Below, piece by piece: positions 26,739 through 34,929 of a stretch of DNA of 64,000 bases. How positions within the stretch are numbered: position 1 is the first letter of the stretch; each line of letters begins with the position of its first letter. The notes under the pieces are model-generated. The model did not search any database, was not told the DNA's origin, and saw only the letters and a program-made list of their open reading frames with translations. The stretch is from an uncultured Sutterella sp. (GTDB lineage Bacteria; Pseudomonadota; Gammaproteobacteria; Burkholderiales; Burkholderiaceae_F). The translations under genes and the position numbers were made by a program. Location: assembly GCA_900546995.1 (NCBI GenBank), contig URFF01000001.1, positions 12,474 through 76,473 on the forward strand, read 5' to 3'.

Positions 26739-27407
26739 ATGAACGCTAGCGCCGATTTGTCCATTCTGTCCCTACTGACGCACGCCAGTGTGGTGGTGCA
26801 GGCTGTTTTGGCTATTTTGATTTTTCTCTCGCTAATCAGCTGGACGCGAATCTTTCAAAAGTTCTTTCAATTGCGTCAAGCCAAACGCTTGTCTGAAGAA
26901 TTTGAAAGCCGCTTCTGGAGCGGCACTGAACTCACGAAGCTTTATGAACACTCTCAAAGCCACCGTGAACGCTCCGGTACACAGGAGCGGATTTTCGCTT
27001 CCGGCATGACCGAATTTTTAAAGCTCGCCAGTCGCGGCTCCAATGAAGCCCTTGACGGCGTGCGTCGGGCCATGCGTGCAACCTACCAGCGCGAAATGGA
27101 TACTCTGGAAAGCGGTTTACCCACCTTGGCCTCCATCGGCTCGGTCTCCCCTTACATCGGTCTGTTCGGTACGATTTGGGGTATTATGAACGCTTTCACG
27201 GGCTTATCCGCCTTGGATAATGCCTCTTTGGCAACGGTTGCCCCGGGCATTGCTGAAGCCTTGGTCGCCACTGCGATCGGCCTTTTCGCTGCTATTCCCG
27301 CAGTGGCGGCTTATAACCGCTTTGCTAACGATGTAGAGCGTTTGTCCAATCGCTACGAAAGCTTTGCCGAAGAATTCCAAAACATCTTGCAACGTCAACG
27401 GAGCTGA
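26739..27407 (+). CDS. tolQ: Tol-Pal system inner-membrane protein TolQ
   Basis: 222 residues. Part of the TolQ-TolR proton-driven motor that energises TolA for outer-membrane constriction during division. The first membrane helix is VVVQAVLAILIFLSLISW. A cytosolic loop follows, and then the two helices bearing IGSVSPYIGLFGTIWGIMNAF and VAPGIAEALVATAIGLFAAIPAVAAYN, which are typical of the MotA/TolQ/ExbB family. It is followed by tolR after 2 bases. Confidence 0.96.
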   Translation: MNASADLSILSLLTHASVVVQAVLAILIFLSLISWTRIFQKFFQLRQAKRLSEEFESRFWSGTELTKLYEHSQSHRERSGTQERIFASGMTEFLKLASRGSNEALDGVRRAMRATYQREMDTLESGLPTLASIGSVSPYIGLFGTIWGIMNAFTGLSALDNASLATVAPGIAEALVATAIGLFAAIPAVAAYNRFANDVERLSNRYESFAEEFQNILQRQRS

Positions 27408-27409
27408 TC

Positions 27410-27832
27410 ATGGAAGGACTTCGTTCTTCAAGACGCTCATCGCGGCGCCTTATGGCCGAAATCAATGTTGTGCCCTACATTGACGTCATGCTTGTGCTTG
27501 TCGTGATTTTGATGGTGGCTGCTCCTTTCGTGAACCCATCGCTTGTGAATTTACCGAGCGTGAAAAAAGCTGAAAAAGCTCCGGAAGTCGTGGTTGAAGT
27601 GATCGTTCACCCCACCGGAGCCTTGTCCGTGCGAAAGGGTAAAGAGTTACTCGCTGTGGATATGCCGGGACTTATTGCTGCTGTCAAAAACGCTCAGGCC
27701 GGCCAAACGGAAGTACCGGTGGTGATTGCGGCTGACAAAGCCGTGCAGTATGACCAAGTCATTAACGTCATGAAGCAATTGCAGGCAGCTGAGATTGCCC
27801 GTGTGGGCCTATCGCTTAAGGTTGAGAAATAA
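27410..27832 (+). CDS. tolR: Tol-Pal system protein TolR
   Basis: 140 residues. ExbD/TolR family. A short cytosolic start containing SSRRLMAEINVVPYIDVMLVLVVILMV carries the membrane helix with the essential aspartate (Asp in YIDVML) that takes part in proton flow. A periplasmic domain follows. It lies between tolQ and tolA with 2-base gaps, so the three are translated from one mRNA. Confidence 0.96.
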   Translation: MEGLRSSRRSSRRLMAEINVVPYIDVMLVLVVILMVAAPFVNPSLVNLPSVKKAEKAPEVVVEVIVHPTGALSVRKGKELLAVDMPGLIAAVKNAQAGQTEVPVVIAADKAVQYDQVINVMKQLQAAEIARVGLSLKVEK

Positions 27833-27834
27833 CC

Positions 27835-28845
27835 GTGACCGAAAAGAAACCTACTCACGAAAAGGCTCCTACGGAAAAATCCTCTCAGAGCCATCGTCCG
27901 GTTATCCGACAAAAGGATAACTGGGGCGTTTCGTTTGCGCTGGCTGTGGTCGTGCACTGCATGCTCTTTGTCGGTCTTTTTGTCGTTTTTCAATGGAACC
28001 GAGAAAGCGATGAGGTCGTCTATGCAGAGTTATGGGCTCCGACGCAATTGCCTAAAGGCGCCCCTGTAACCGCCAAACCCGTTGCGGAAGAAAAACCTGC
28101 TGAAACTCAAGAGGAGCCGGAACCGCAACCCGAAGAAACGCCTCCTGCACCTCAGCCTCCTGAAAAGGCTGCGCCTCCTTTGCAGGAAGAAACTGAAAAA
28201 CGCGTTGAAGAAACACCTGAAGACGTCATTCGTCAGCAAGACGAAGAGAAAAAACGTGAAGAGCAAAAGAAACTCGAAGAACAAAAACGTCTTGAAGAGC
28301 AACAGCGCCTTGAAGAGGAAAAGCGTTTAGAAGAACAAAAGCGCTTGGAAGAAGAGCGCCGTATTGCAGAAGAGAAACGCATCGCTGAAGAAAAGCGTAT
28401 TGCGGAGGAAAAGCGTCTTGAAGCTGAGCGACAAGCTCGGGTGAGAGAACAGGCCAAGCAATTGGCTCGTCGTCTGCAACAAGAACAAATGAAGCAGCTT
28501 GAGGCGAGCTCGCAAAGCAATGTGGCTGGCGTCATGGCTTCTGGCGGTCGAATTTCCGCTCAATACACAGCGCAAATCATTGGTTGCATCCGACCCAATA
28601 TCATCTTCACGGTGCCACCCAATACGCGTCGCGGCCAATACGTTGCTCGCTACGAAGTGGCGCTTAATCCCAATGGGGAACAAAAAGGCGCTCCGAGGCA
28701 GTTAAAGACAAGTGGGTTACCCGCCTTTGACTTGGCTGTTGAACGCGCCATTGAGCAATGCAACCCCTTCCCCTTGCCGCCAAGCGGCCGGGCTTATGAA
28801 ACTATTCAACTGACATTTGATCCGGTTGATTCAAATAACCGTTAA
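27835..28845 (+). CDS. tolA: Cell envelope integrity protein TolA
   Basis: 336 residues with a GTG start 2 bases after tolR. A single membrane helix (about 31-53) anchors it in the inner membrane. A Pro/Glu-rich stretch follows (about 85-125), then a long Glu/Lys/Arg-rich coiled coil of EEQKRLE-like repeats (about 125-225) that spans the periplasm. The C-terminal TolA domain (about 245-335) contains IIGCIRPNIIFTVPPNTRRG and FDLAVERAIEQCNPFPLPP, with two cysteines probably bonded. The expected downstream partners tolB and pal are absent here. Confidence 0.93.
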   Translation: MTEKKPTHEKAPTEKSSQSHRPVIRQKDNWGVSFALAVVVHCMLFVGLFVVFQWNRESDEVVYAELWAPTQLPKGAPVTAKPVAEEKPAETQEEPEPQPEETPPAPQPPEKAAPPLQEETEKRVEETPEDVIRQQDEEKKREEQKKLEEQKRLEEQQRLEEEKRLEEQKRLEEERRIAEEKRIAEEKRIAEEKRLEAERQARVREQAKQLARRLQQEQMKQLEASSQSNVAGVMASGGRISAQYTAQIIGCIRPNIIFTVPPNTRRGQYVARYEVALNPNGEQKGAPRQLKTSGLPAFDLAVERAIEQCNPFPLPPSGRAYETIQLTFDPVDSNNR

Positions 28846-28861
28846 ATGAGAAGGCTTTTTT

Positions 28862-29443
28862 ATGGTTAAACTCAGTTATCAACAAGCATCCGACCTGGGC
28901 ACAACCTTTGCAACGGGTGTCCGAGACATTATCCGTTACACAACCGACGAAGCAAACCGTGCAATGAATGCCGGGTTACCGCTCATTCGCTTTTTGCATC
29001 CTTCGAAGGTGCGGGGCTTTAAGGCCATGTGGGCAGCGCTTTTAGAAGCAACGGCCATCTGGGTTGTTTGCCAAGAATGCCCTGAGTACCGCACAAACGA
29101 CAAATTTGTGAAAAAGACCCTTTTTCAACTCGATACCACGCTGGAGATGTTGCTGCCGAACGTCTTTAAAGAGCTCTCGGCCGAGCAACTCGAACGTTAC
29201 GAGCAAACTCGCAAAAAATTAATCTTCTTAGCGATGCAACCCGATGCGGTCAAAAGCGATTTGTCCGAACGCTTCCTCGTGCTTTTGCACGGAGAGGGTT
29301 CCAAGCGCATTACCGATAAGACGCAATTAACGACACTGAAGCAGGTCACAATGTCCGCTTCGGTTTTCCAATCGCTTTTTGAAATTGAGCTTGGTATCAA
29401 TAAGAAAAAAGACGAGAAATTAAACCAAAAAATTGCCGGCTAA
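28862..29443 (+). CDS. Uncharacterised protein in the place of tolB
   Basis: 193 residues, not recognised. AGAAGG lies 6 bases before the ATG, and the gap to tolA is 16 bases, so it is likely co-transcribed with the tol genes. No signal peptide, membrane helix or lipobox is visible, and the composition is that of a soluble, mainly helical protein. It has a segment ATIWVVCQECPEYR near residue 60 and a lysine-rich tail. It has no resemblance to the beta-propeller of TolB or to the OmpA-like Pal. A clear terminator follows. Confidence 0.7.
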   Translation: MVKLSYQQASDLGTTFATGVRDIIRYTTDEANRAMNAGLPLIRFLHPSKVRGFKAMWAALLEATAIWVVCQECPEYRTNDKFVKKTLFQLDTTLEMLLPNVFKELSAEQLERYEQTRKKLIFLAMQPDAVKSDLSERFLVLLHGEGSKRITDKTQLTTLKQVTMSASVFQSLFEIELGINKKKDEKLNQKIAG

Positions 29444-29454
29444 ATTGCTTTTTC

Positions 29455-29478
29455 AAAACCGCCTTCGGGCGGTTTTTT
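29455..29478 (+). terminator. Intrinsic terminator of the tol operon
   Basis: ACCGCC and GGCGGT form a stem around a TTCG loop, with A residues upstream and six T residues downstream. It lies 12 bases after the stop of the uncharacterised gene. Confidence 0.9.
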
Positions 29479-29506
29479 GTACCCGAAAATATTTTTTCAA
29501 AACCTA

Positions 29507-29536
29507 TTGACGCCTGAAATTTCCCTAGCGTATGAT
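29507..29536 (+). promoter_or_regulatory. Sigma70-type promoter of the YddG-like gene
   Basis: TTGACG (29507-29512) and TATGAT (29531-29536) are spaced by 18 bases, each one base off consensus. The start codon is 57 bases downstream of the -10 box. Confidence 0.6.
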
Positions 29537-29593
29537 TGCCGCCCAACATCGGAAAAAACTCCGGTGAACGCTGTAACAAAAAGGGGTCTGGTT

Positions 29594-30535
29594 ATGTTTT
29601 CCGCATCGAATGCCTCTGTCCAACGCGCCACTTTAATCGGTCTTTTCGCCCCGATTTGTTGGGGCATGTCCGTTAGCCTCATCCGAGGCATCGCTGAAGG
29701 TTTTGGCCTTGCCCAAGGTCAAACACTACTATATCTGGTCGCAACACTTTGCTTATTTTTCACCATCGGTCTTCCCCGCTTTGACCTGATGGATAAGCGC
29801 TATCTTTTCATTGCGATTCCAACTGCCAACCTAAGCTCATTATCATTTTGCCTAGCCATTTTTACCTCCGATGGCGGAGCGCAAACGATGGAAGTCGGCA
29901 TGGTGAATTATTTATGGCCCTCGCTCACCATTTTGTTTGCCGTTTTATTTAACCGAGTTCAAACTCGTTGGAGGCTGTTCCCAGGACTCATTGTGGCGTT
30001 TGCCGGTATTGTGGTCATTTTGGCCGGTGGCAATGGGTTTTCGATTGCGGATTTTATCCTGCGCTTTCAGCATAACCCCGTATCCTACCTGCTTGGCCTT
30101 TCCGCAGCCGTGACATGGGCAGCATTTTCCAGCATGACCAAAGCATGGGGTGGAAACACTAACCCCAGCACTTTTATTTTTGCCATTGACACCACTATTT
30201 TCGGGCTACTTTGGCTATCCGGTCTTGCCGAAGGTCCGACGGAAATTCAAATGCGCGGACTTTTGAGTGTGCTTTTTGGCGGTATTGCCATCGGCGTTGC
30301 TTATGCTGCCTGGACACATGGCATGTCAAAAGGCAATATCACCGTACTTGCCGCTGCGTCCTACTTCACACCGGTTCTATCCTGCGTTTTTGCCATATTC
30401 TGGATCAACGCCGAATTGGATTCAAGCTTCTGGTCTGGCGTCGCATTAGTGGTCATTGGATCGCTGCTTTGCTGGGATGCAACCGGTCGTGGCGTTAAAG
30501 CTAAACTCAAAAAGAATTCGGTTAAAACTGCCTAA
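29594..30535 (+). CDS. YddG-like aromatic amino acid exporter (DMT superfamily)
   Basis: 313 residues. Drug/metabolite transporter superfamily protein with about ten membrane helices in two EamA halves. The pattern APICWGMSVSLIRGIAEGFG at the start and MEVGMVNYLWPSLTILFAVLFN in the middle matches YddG-type exporters of aromatic amino acids. The substrate is inferred from family only. The frame opens 39 codons earlier, but the ATG at 29594 with AGGGG upstream starts just before the first helix. It has its own promoter and a basic C-terminal tail. Confidence 0.85.
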   Translation: MFSASNASVQRATLIGLFAPICWGMSVSLIRGIAEGFGLAQGQTLLYLVATLCLFFTIGLPRFDLMDKRYLFIAIPTANLSSLSFCLAIFTSDGGAQTMEVGMVNYLWPSLTILFAVLFNRVQTRWRLFPGLIVAFAGIVVILAGGNGFSIADFILRFQHNPVSYLLGLSAAVTWAAFSSMTKAWGGNTNPSTFIFAIDTTIFGLLWLSGLAEGPTEIQMRGLLSVLFGGIAIGVAYAAWTHGMSKGNITVLAAASYFTPVLSCVFAIFWINAELDSSFWSGVALVVIGSLLCWDATGRGVKAKLKKNSVKTA

Positions 30536-30683
30536 GTTACTTGTCTTTTTGTTGCGGTAAACGTTGCTTTGCCGCAACAGTCTCTCTATATCTCTCTTGT
30601 TATCTATCTGATTTTTATTTCCTTTTATAAAAACCAAGGGAAAACCCGTATTGCCCCCCCCGAAAATCACTAGCCTTGAAGGG

Positions 30684-30718
30684 GAGAGCGCCGGCTCTTG
30701 CGAGTTGGCTCTCTTTTT
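30684..30718 (+). terminator. Terminator-like hairpin in the autotransporter leader
   Basis: GAGAGC (30684-30689) pairs with GCTCTC (30708-30713) and five T residues follow. It ends 24 bases before the autotransporter ATG. It can be the terminator of the YddG-like gene or an attenuator of the autotransporter. The preceding 150 bases include another hairpin (GTTGCGG/CCGCAAC near 30552-30579) without a T run. Confidence 0.6.
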
Positions 30719-30742
30719 CTTATTCAACTCCGGAGTTTTACG

Positions 30743-33715
30743 ATGAATAAAACATTCAAAGTGATTTTCAGTAAGGCTCGCAACGCACTCATGGTTGTCA
30801 ACGAAGCAACCGGAAGCGTTCAGGCTAAGGGAACAAAGACAGTGATTGCAACCTCAATTGCATCTGCATTGTTAGTTTGCGGTACTGCGGCAGCTGCCAC
30901 GGTTGACAACTCTGCCGTGCAAATCGGCGGAAAAAACGGCTATGTTATAAACGAATCAGCCAAAGACAAGGTCACAGTTCAAAGTAACGAAGACAATTCT
31001 CTCAAAATTACAGTAGATGGTTTTGAGGGAACGGGTTACGGTGCTGCGAATAACAACATGGGAAATGTTGTTTCAGAGATTAATATTGCTAGCGGTAGTT
31101 CTTTTACCAATAACCAATCCACCGGTTCTGCTGGCGCTCTTGCAATCTTTCAAGCCGGTAAACATGAATCTGGCTCGACCGACAACACCATTGATGGAGC
31201 AACCTTTAAAGAAAACACCGCTGTTCGTAAAGGCGGAGCTATCGCAACGCTTTTAGAAAGCGATGTATCAGGAATCCAAGGTTCTACCTCCATTACCAAC
31301 TCTACATTTGAATCAAATAAAGTAACCCCTGCAACTGGTAATGGTGGAGCGATTTACGGAGAACACACGGCATATTCAGTAAATGGTAGTACATTTAAAG
31401 CTAACGAAGCTGGACAAAATGGTGGTGCCATTTACGGTGAATTTACCAATATTGCCATCAACAGCTCAACCTTTGAAAATAATAAGGCAGGAGACAACGG
31501 TGGTGCCGTGTTCTCATGGAGTGACAGCAACGGCGATCGCATTGAACAAACGTTTTCAATTGCCAACAGCACATTCACAGGCAATACTGCAACGGATAAA
31601 GGTGGCGCAGTAGCTTGGCTGCAAATGGAAGCCAAGGAAATTGGTAAGCAATTCCTTGATGTTCAAAATAGCAATTTCATAGACAATAAAGCAGGTGAAA
31701 CAGGCGGCGCAATTCAGGCTGAAGGAGATACAGTCGTCAAGTCTTCTCATTTCGAAGGCAACGAATCTACCGGACATGGTGGGGCAATTTTCGCCAAACG
31801 TAGCCTAAACATCACAGAAAGCTCATTTGTTGACAACATCTCCCAAAAAGCTGGCGGTGCGATCGCCTTTGATAATTACGGCTTTAAAGTTGATGGCAAA
31901 TATCCTGGTTGGACTGAAGATGACGGACTCACCCGCTCCATCACGAATTCAGAATTTATCGGCAATCACGCTGAAGATCGAGGTGGCGCTATTGCGGTCA
32001 TCGCTGAAAGAGATTATTACGCAGTTTCCACTTCGCTTGATCACGTCTCTTTTGTAGATAACTCCGCTGGTGAAACTGGAGGAGCTATGCACATCGAAGA
32101 TGATGTCAGCATCACTGATGCTAACTTCGATGGCAACTCTGCTCAAAATGGCGGTGCGATCTATGCAAAATTCGAGTCGTTGACGAAGGTTAAAAACGCT
32201 TCGTTTACCAACAATACTGCTGAACAGAACGGCGCAGCAGTCTATGTCGCTGAAGATGGTGCTGTTGAATTCGAAAACGCGACTTTCTCCAACAACATGG
32301 TTGGTGACAACTATAATGATATCCACAATGATGGCGCAGTGACTTTCACTGGTGACATTTCCCTTGATGGTGGTGTAAGTGGTAACGGTACTTTAACCGT
32401 GGCCAAAGACACCGTTCTGACAGTGATCGCAGGAAAAACAACAATTTCCAACGATGTAGTTAACCAAGGTGCGTCATTAAATCTGATCCTTAACAAGGGC
32501 TTCAGTGGCGATTATCAATTGATCACTGACGAAGGTAGTTTGGACCAATCTTTTGATTTGGTTGAGAACTCTTTATATAACGTTACGGAAACCTCTGCGG
32601 GTGAATTCATAGTTGAAAAACGTAGCGCCAGCGATTTAGCTGCCGTTAGTGGAGCCAACTCAAATCAAGCTCTGGCCTTACTCGCTATCACAGAAGGCAC
32701 AAACGTTACCGGAAACTCGACATTTGATGCAATCTCGGACTTAGTCAATACCAACATCCAATCCGCTAACGCTTCCGATCGCCAAGTAGCGATTGATGCT
32801 GTCACAGCATTGTCTACAGAAGCCGCTCCGGTCATTGCTCAAACGCAAACTGACACGGCAACGCAAGTCTATGCCGCTGTTGGCTCTCGTTTTGAATTGA
32901 CCAACACTCAAGAACCGGGTTCAAACCTCTGGGTCCATGGTCTCTTCTCAACGGGTGACTACGATGACAACGGCACCGCCAAAGGTTACGACACCGACAG
33001 CAACGGTATCGCTTTTGGTCTTGACTCCGCTGTGACAGATTCTGTGAAGGTTGGTGTGGGCTTTGCTTACACCGATACGGATATCGATGGGTTCTTACGT
33101 GACACCGACGTAGAATCCAAGACGGCCTTCATCTACGGTCAGTACAAGCCCTCTAACTGGTATGTGAACGGCATTATGTCTTATGGTTGGTCGTCCTATG
33201 ACGAATCCAAGCATGTCGCCGGCTTTAATGTCGGCGCGGATTACGACGTTGAAACGTTCGGTTTACAAGCAATGACGGGTTACGACTTTGAAGTCGCCGG
33301 AATCAATGTCACGCCGGAAGCCGGTTTACGCTACTTCCGGATCAGCCAAGACGGTTACACGGACGCTGCCGGTAGCACGGTTGGCAGCGAAGACAACGAC
33401 GTGTTAACGGCCGTTGTCGGCGCCAAGGTCAACAAGGCCTGGGAAGTGTCGCCTTCTGTTGTGATCAAGCCGCAAGCTCGCTTAGCAATGACCTATGACT
33501 TGGTCGATGCGGATAACAACTCCGTGATCACGCTTGCTAACGGCGCAACATACCGCGTCGAAGGCGAAACGATGGATCGCTTCGGTGTTGAAGTCGACGT
33601 TGGTGTGGCTGCCGAAGTCACTGATAACTTCGAATTTGCCCTCACCTACTCAGGCAACTTCCGCGGTGACTTCCAAAATCACGCTGGTTTGATTAACGCC
33701 AAGTACAAGTTCTAA
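30743..33715 (+). CDS. Autotransporter with ESPR signal and Pmp-like GGAI repeats
   Basis: 990 residues. Type V secreted surface protein. The N-terminus MNKTFKVIFSKARNALMVVNEATG is the extended signal peptide region of autotransporters, followed by the hydrophobic core and an AAA cleavage site near residue 51. The passenger (about 53-640) has about a dozen repeats with GGAI/GGAV tetrads and FxxN words (for example GGAIYGE, STFENNKAG), the pattern of polymorphic outer-membrane proteins that fold as a beta-helix. The C-terminal autotransporter barrel (about 712-990) begins at GSRFELTNTQEPGSNLWVHG and ends in a terminal Phe (AGLINAKYKF), as required for BAM recognition. GGAG is 7 bases before the ATG. 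Likely adhesion or host contact, which is inference. Confidence 0.93.
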   Translation: MNKTFKVIFSKARNALMVVNEATGSVQAKGTKTVIATSIASALLVCGTAAAATVDNSAVQIGGKNGYVINESAKDKVTVQSNEDNSLKITVDGFEGTGYGAANNNMGNVVSEINIASGSSFTNNQSTGSAGALAIFQAGKHESGSTDNTIDGATFKENTAVRKGGAIATLLESDVSGIQGSTSITNSTFESNKVTPATGNGGAIYGEHTAYSVNGSTFKANEAGQNGGAIYGEFTNIAINSSTFENNKAGDNGGAVFSWSDSNGDRIEQTFSIANSTFTGNTATDKGGAVAWLQMEAKEIGKQFLDVQNSNFIDNKAGETGGAIQAEGDTVVKSSHFEGNESTGHGGAIFAKRSLNITESSFVDNISQKAGGAIAFDNYGFKVDGKYPGWTEDDGLTRSITNSEFIGNHAEDRGGAIAVIAERDYYAVSTSLDHVSFVDNSAGETGGAMHIEDDVSITDANFDGNSAQNGGAIYAKFESLTKVKNASFTNNTAEQNGAAVYVAEDGAVEFENATFSNNMVGDNYNDIHNDGAVTFTGDISLDGGVSGNGTLTVAKDTVLTVIAGKTTISNDVVNQGASLNLILNKGFSGDYQLITDEGSLDQSFDLVENSLYNVTETSAGEFIVEKRSASDLAAVSGANSNQALALLAITEGTNVTGNSTFDAISDLVNTNIQSANASDRQVAIDAVTALSTEAAPVIAQTQTDTATQVYAAVGSRFELTNTQEPGSNLWVHGLFSTGDYDDNGTAKGYDTDSNGIAFGLDSAVTDSVKVGVGFAYTDTDIDGFLRDTDVESKTAFIYGQYKPSNWYVNGIMSYGWSSYDESKHVAGFNVGADYDVETFGLQAMTGYDFEVAGINVTPEAGLRYFRISQDGYTDAAGSTVGSEDNDVLTAVVGAKVNKAWEVSPSVVIKPQARLAMTYDLVDADNNSVITLANGATYRVEGETMDRFGVEVDVGVAAEVTDNFEFALTYSGNFRGDFQNHAGLINAKYKF

Positions 33716-33748
33716 GCCTTCAGGTCACTGAAGTTACCCTAAGAACTT

Positions 33749-33780
33749 AATCCGAGCCGCCCATTGCGGCGGCTCGGATT
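33749..33780 (+). terminator. Terminator of the autotransporter gene
   Basis: TCCGAGCCGCC and GGCGGCTCGGA form an 11-bp perfect stem around a 6-base loop. The T run is short and interrupted (TTTCC). It lies 34 bases after the stop codon. Confidence 0.7.
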
Positions 33781-33795
33781 TCCGTCCCTATCTCC

Positions 33796-34284
33796 ATGAG
33801 CACGATTCGCATTTACAGCCTGCAAGACAAGCAGAAAGCCCTCGAATGCTTCGCTTCCGGAATGAACGCGGCGCAGACTCACGAGCGCCTGAAATTCAGT
33901 TATGCGACTCTTAAAAAATGGCACCATCTCTTCCAAGCCAATGATCTTTCGTGGGCGGTTTCCGATGACGAGCAATTCATTGAGCGACAAAAGGCGTTAG
34001 CTCTTTTTCAAGAGGGACGAGGCTATAAATTCGTAGCGAGCGCTTTGGGTGTCTCACAAAGCCGAACAAAATATTGGATGCACATGTTTAAAAATGGACA
34101 ACTGAGTTTTTTCTTTGAAGGCTCTAAACGTCCCAAGTGTTATGACGAAACTTTTCGAAATCAGATACTGAACCTTTTTTCACAAACAACTCAATCAAAA
34201 AAAGCGTTTTCATACCGCGTTGGCATTTCCGTCGGCGTTTTGAAGAAGTGGCTAAAAGAAGAAGCGCTAAAAGCAAACGATTAG
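33796..34284 (+). CDS. Orphan transposase-like protein with three HTH units
   Basis: 162 residues. Three successive segments look like helix-turn-helix units of the IS3/IS150 OrfA (InsJ) type: about 10-50 (DKQKALECFASGMNAAQTHERLK), 65-105 (ALALFQEGRGYKFVASALGVS) and 115-158 (IGISVGVLKKWLKEEALK region). No OrfB integrase, terminal inverted repeat or target duplication is visible nearby, so this is not an intact insertion sequence. It may be a DNA-binding protein captured from one. No Shine-Dalgarno sequence precedes the ATG. The 248 bases after it hold no other gene before HU. Confidence 0.6.
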   Translation: MSTIRIYSLQDKQKALECFASGMNAAQTHERLKFSYATLKKWHHLFQANDLSWAVSDDEQFIERQKALALFQEGRGYKFVASALGVSQSRTKYWMHMFKNGQLSFFFEGSKRPKCYDETFRNQILNLFSQTTQSKKAFSYRVGISVGVLKKWLKEEALKAND

Positions 34285-34532
34285 TCTTGAACTATTGAAG
34301 ATTTTGTTAACCTTTGCCGGTTTGCGACCGAAAGCCAAAAAAGCCATAAATTCCGTCGCTTCCATTTCAAAATGTCGTTTTTTAGAGACGAAATAAATCA
34401 ACTCAAAATAATTCTTGAAAAAATAGTCTCTAAAACCCTTATTTTTAGTACAAAACCCTAGTTTTCAAGGGCTTGGATGGAGTATATTAAGGGTGTTCTT
34501 ATTCCCTTGTTTTACTTTTAGGAGAACACCCA

Positions 34533-34838
34533 ATGAACAAGCAAGACCTCATCGCGATTGTCGCTGAAGAAAACGAACTCTCCAAGGCTCAAGCCGGTCG
34601 TGTGATTGACACGGTTTTCGATGCGATCGTTAAGTCCGTGGCCAAAGGCGACGGCTTCCAATTGATCGGTTTCGGTTCTTTCAAGGCTGTAACGCGTGAC
34701 GCTCGCGAAGGCCGCAATCCTTCCACGGGTGAAACGATCCAAATCCCGTCCACGACGTTGCCGAAGTTTGTCCCTGGCGCTGCTTTCAAGGCGGCCGTCG
34801 CAAAGAAAAAATGCGGTAAGGGCTGCAAAAAGCACTAA
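34533..34838 (+). CDS. HU family DNA-binding protein
   Basis: 101 residues. Small histone-like protein that bends DNA and compacts the nucleoid. The body MNKQDLIAIVAEENELSKAQAGRVIDTVFDAIV and GFGSFKAVTRDAREGRNPSTGE is typical HU, including the beta-arm region NPSTGETIQIPSTTLPKFVPG. The C-terminus is extended by about 10 residues into a Cys/Lys tail (KKKCGKGCKKH), which classical HU lacks. AGGAG precedes the ATG. A possible -10 box TATATT lies at 34483-34488 with a poor -35. Confidence 0.93.
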   Translation: MNKQDLIAIVAEENELSKAQAGRVIDTVFDAIVKSVAKGDGFQLIGFGSFKAVTRDAREGRNPSTGETIQIPSTTLPKFVPGAAFKAAVAKKKCGKGCKKH

Positions 34839-34858
34839 TTAGGCTTGACGCCGAATGG

Positions 34859-34884
34859 AAAAAGCCGCCGAATGGCGGCTTTTT
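34859..34884. terminator. Bidirectional terminator between HU and proS
   Basis: GCCGCC and GGCGGC pair around GAAT, flanked by AAAAA on the left and TTTTT on the right. It therefore serves both the HU gene (plus) and proS (minus). Confidence 0.85.
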
Positions 34885-34929
34885 CGTGCATAGATTCGGC
34901 AATCAGGACCTATTCCTGATTGCTGTCAA

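Noticed and set aside
28030..28535. Phe/Leu/Arg- and Ser/Cys-rich minus-strand frames over tolA
   Set aside because: They mirror the Glu/Lys repeats of the TolA coiled coil and are low-complexity artefacts.
33749..34284. Complete insertion sequence around the HTH gene
   Set aside because: No OrfB, no terminal inverted repeats and no target duplication. The 33749-33780 palindrome is better explained as a terminator.
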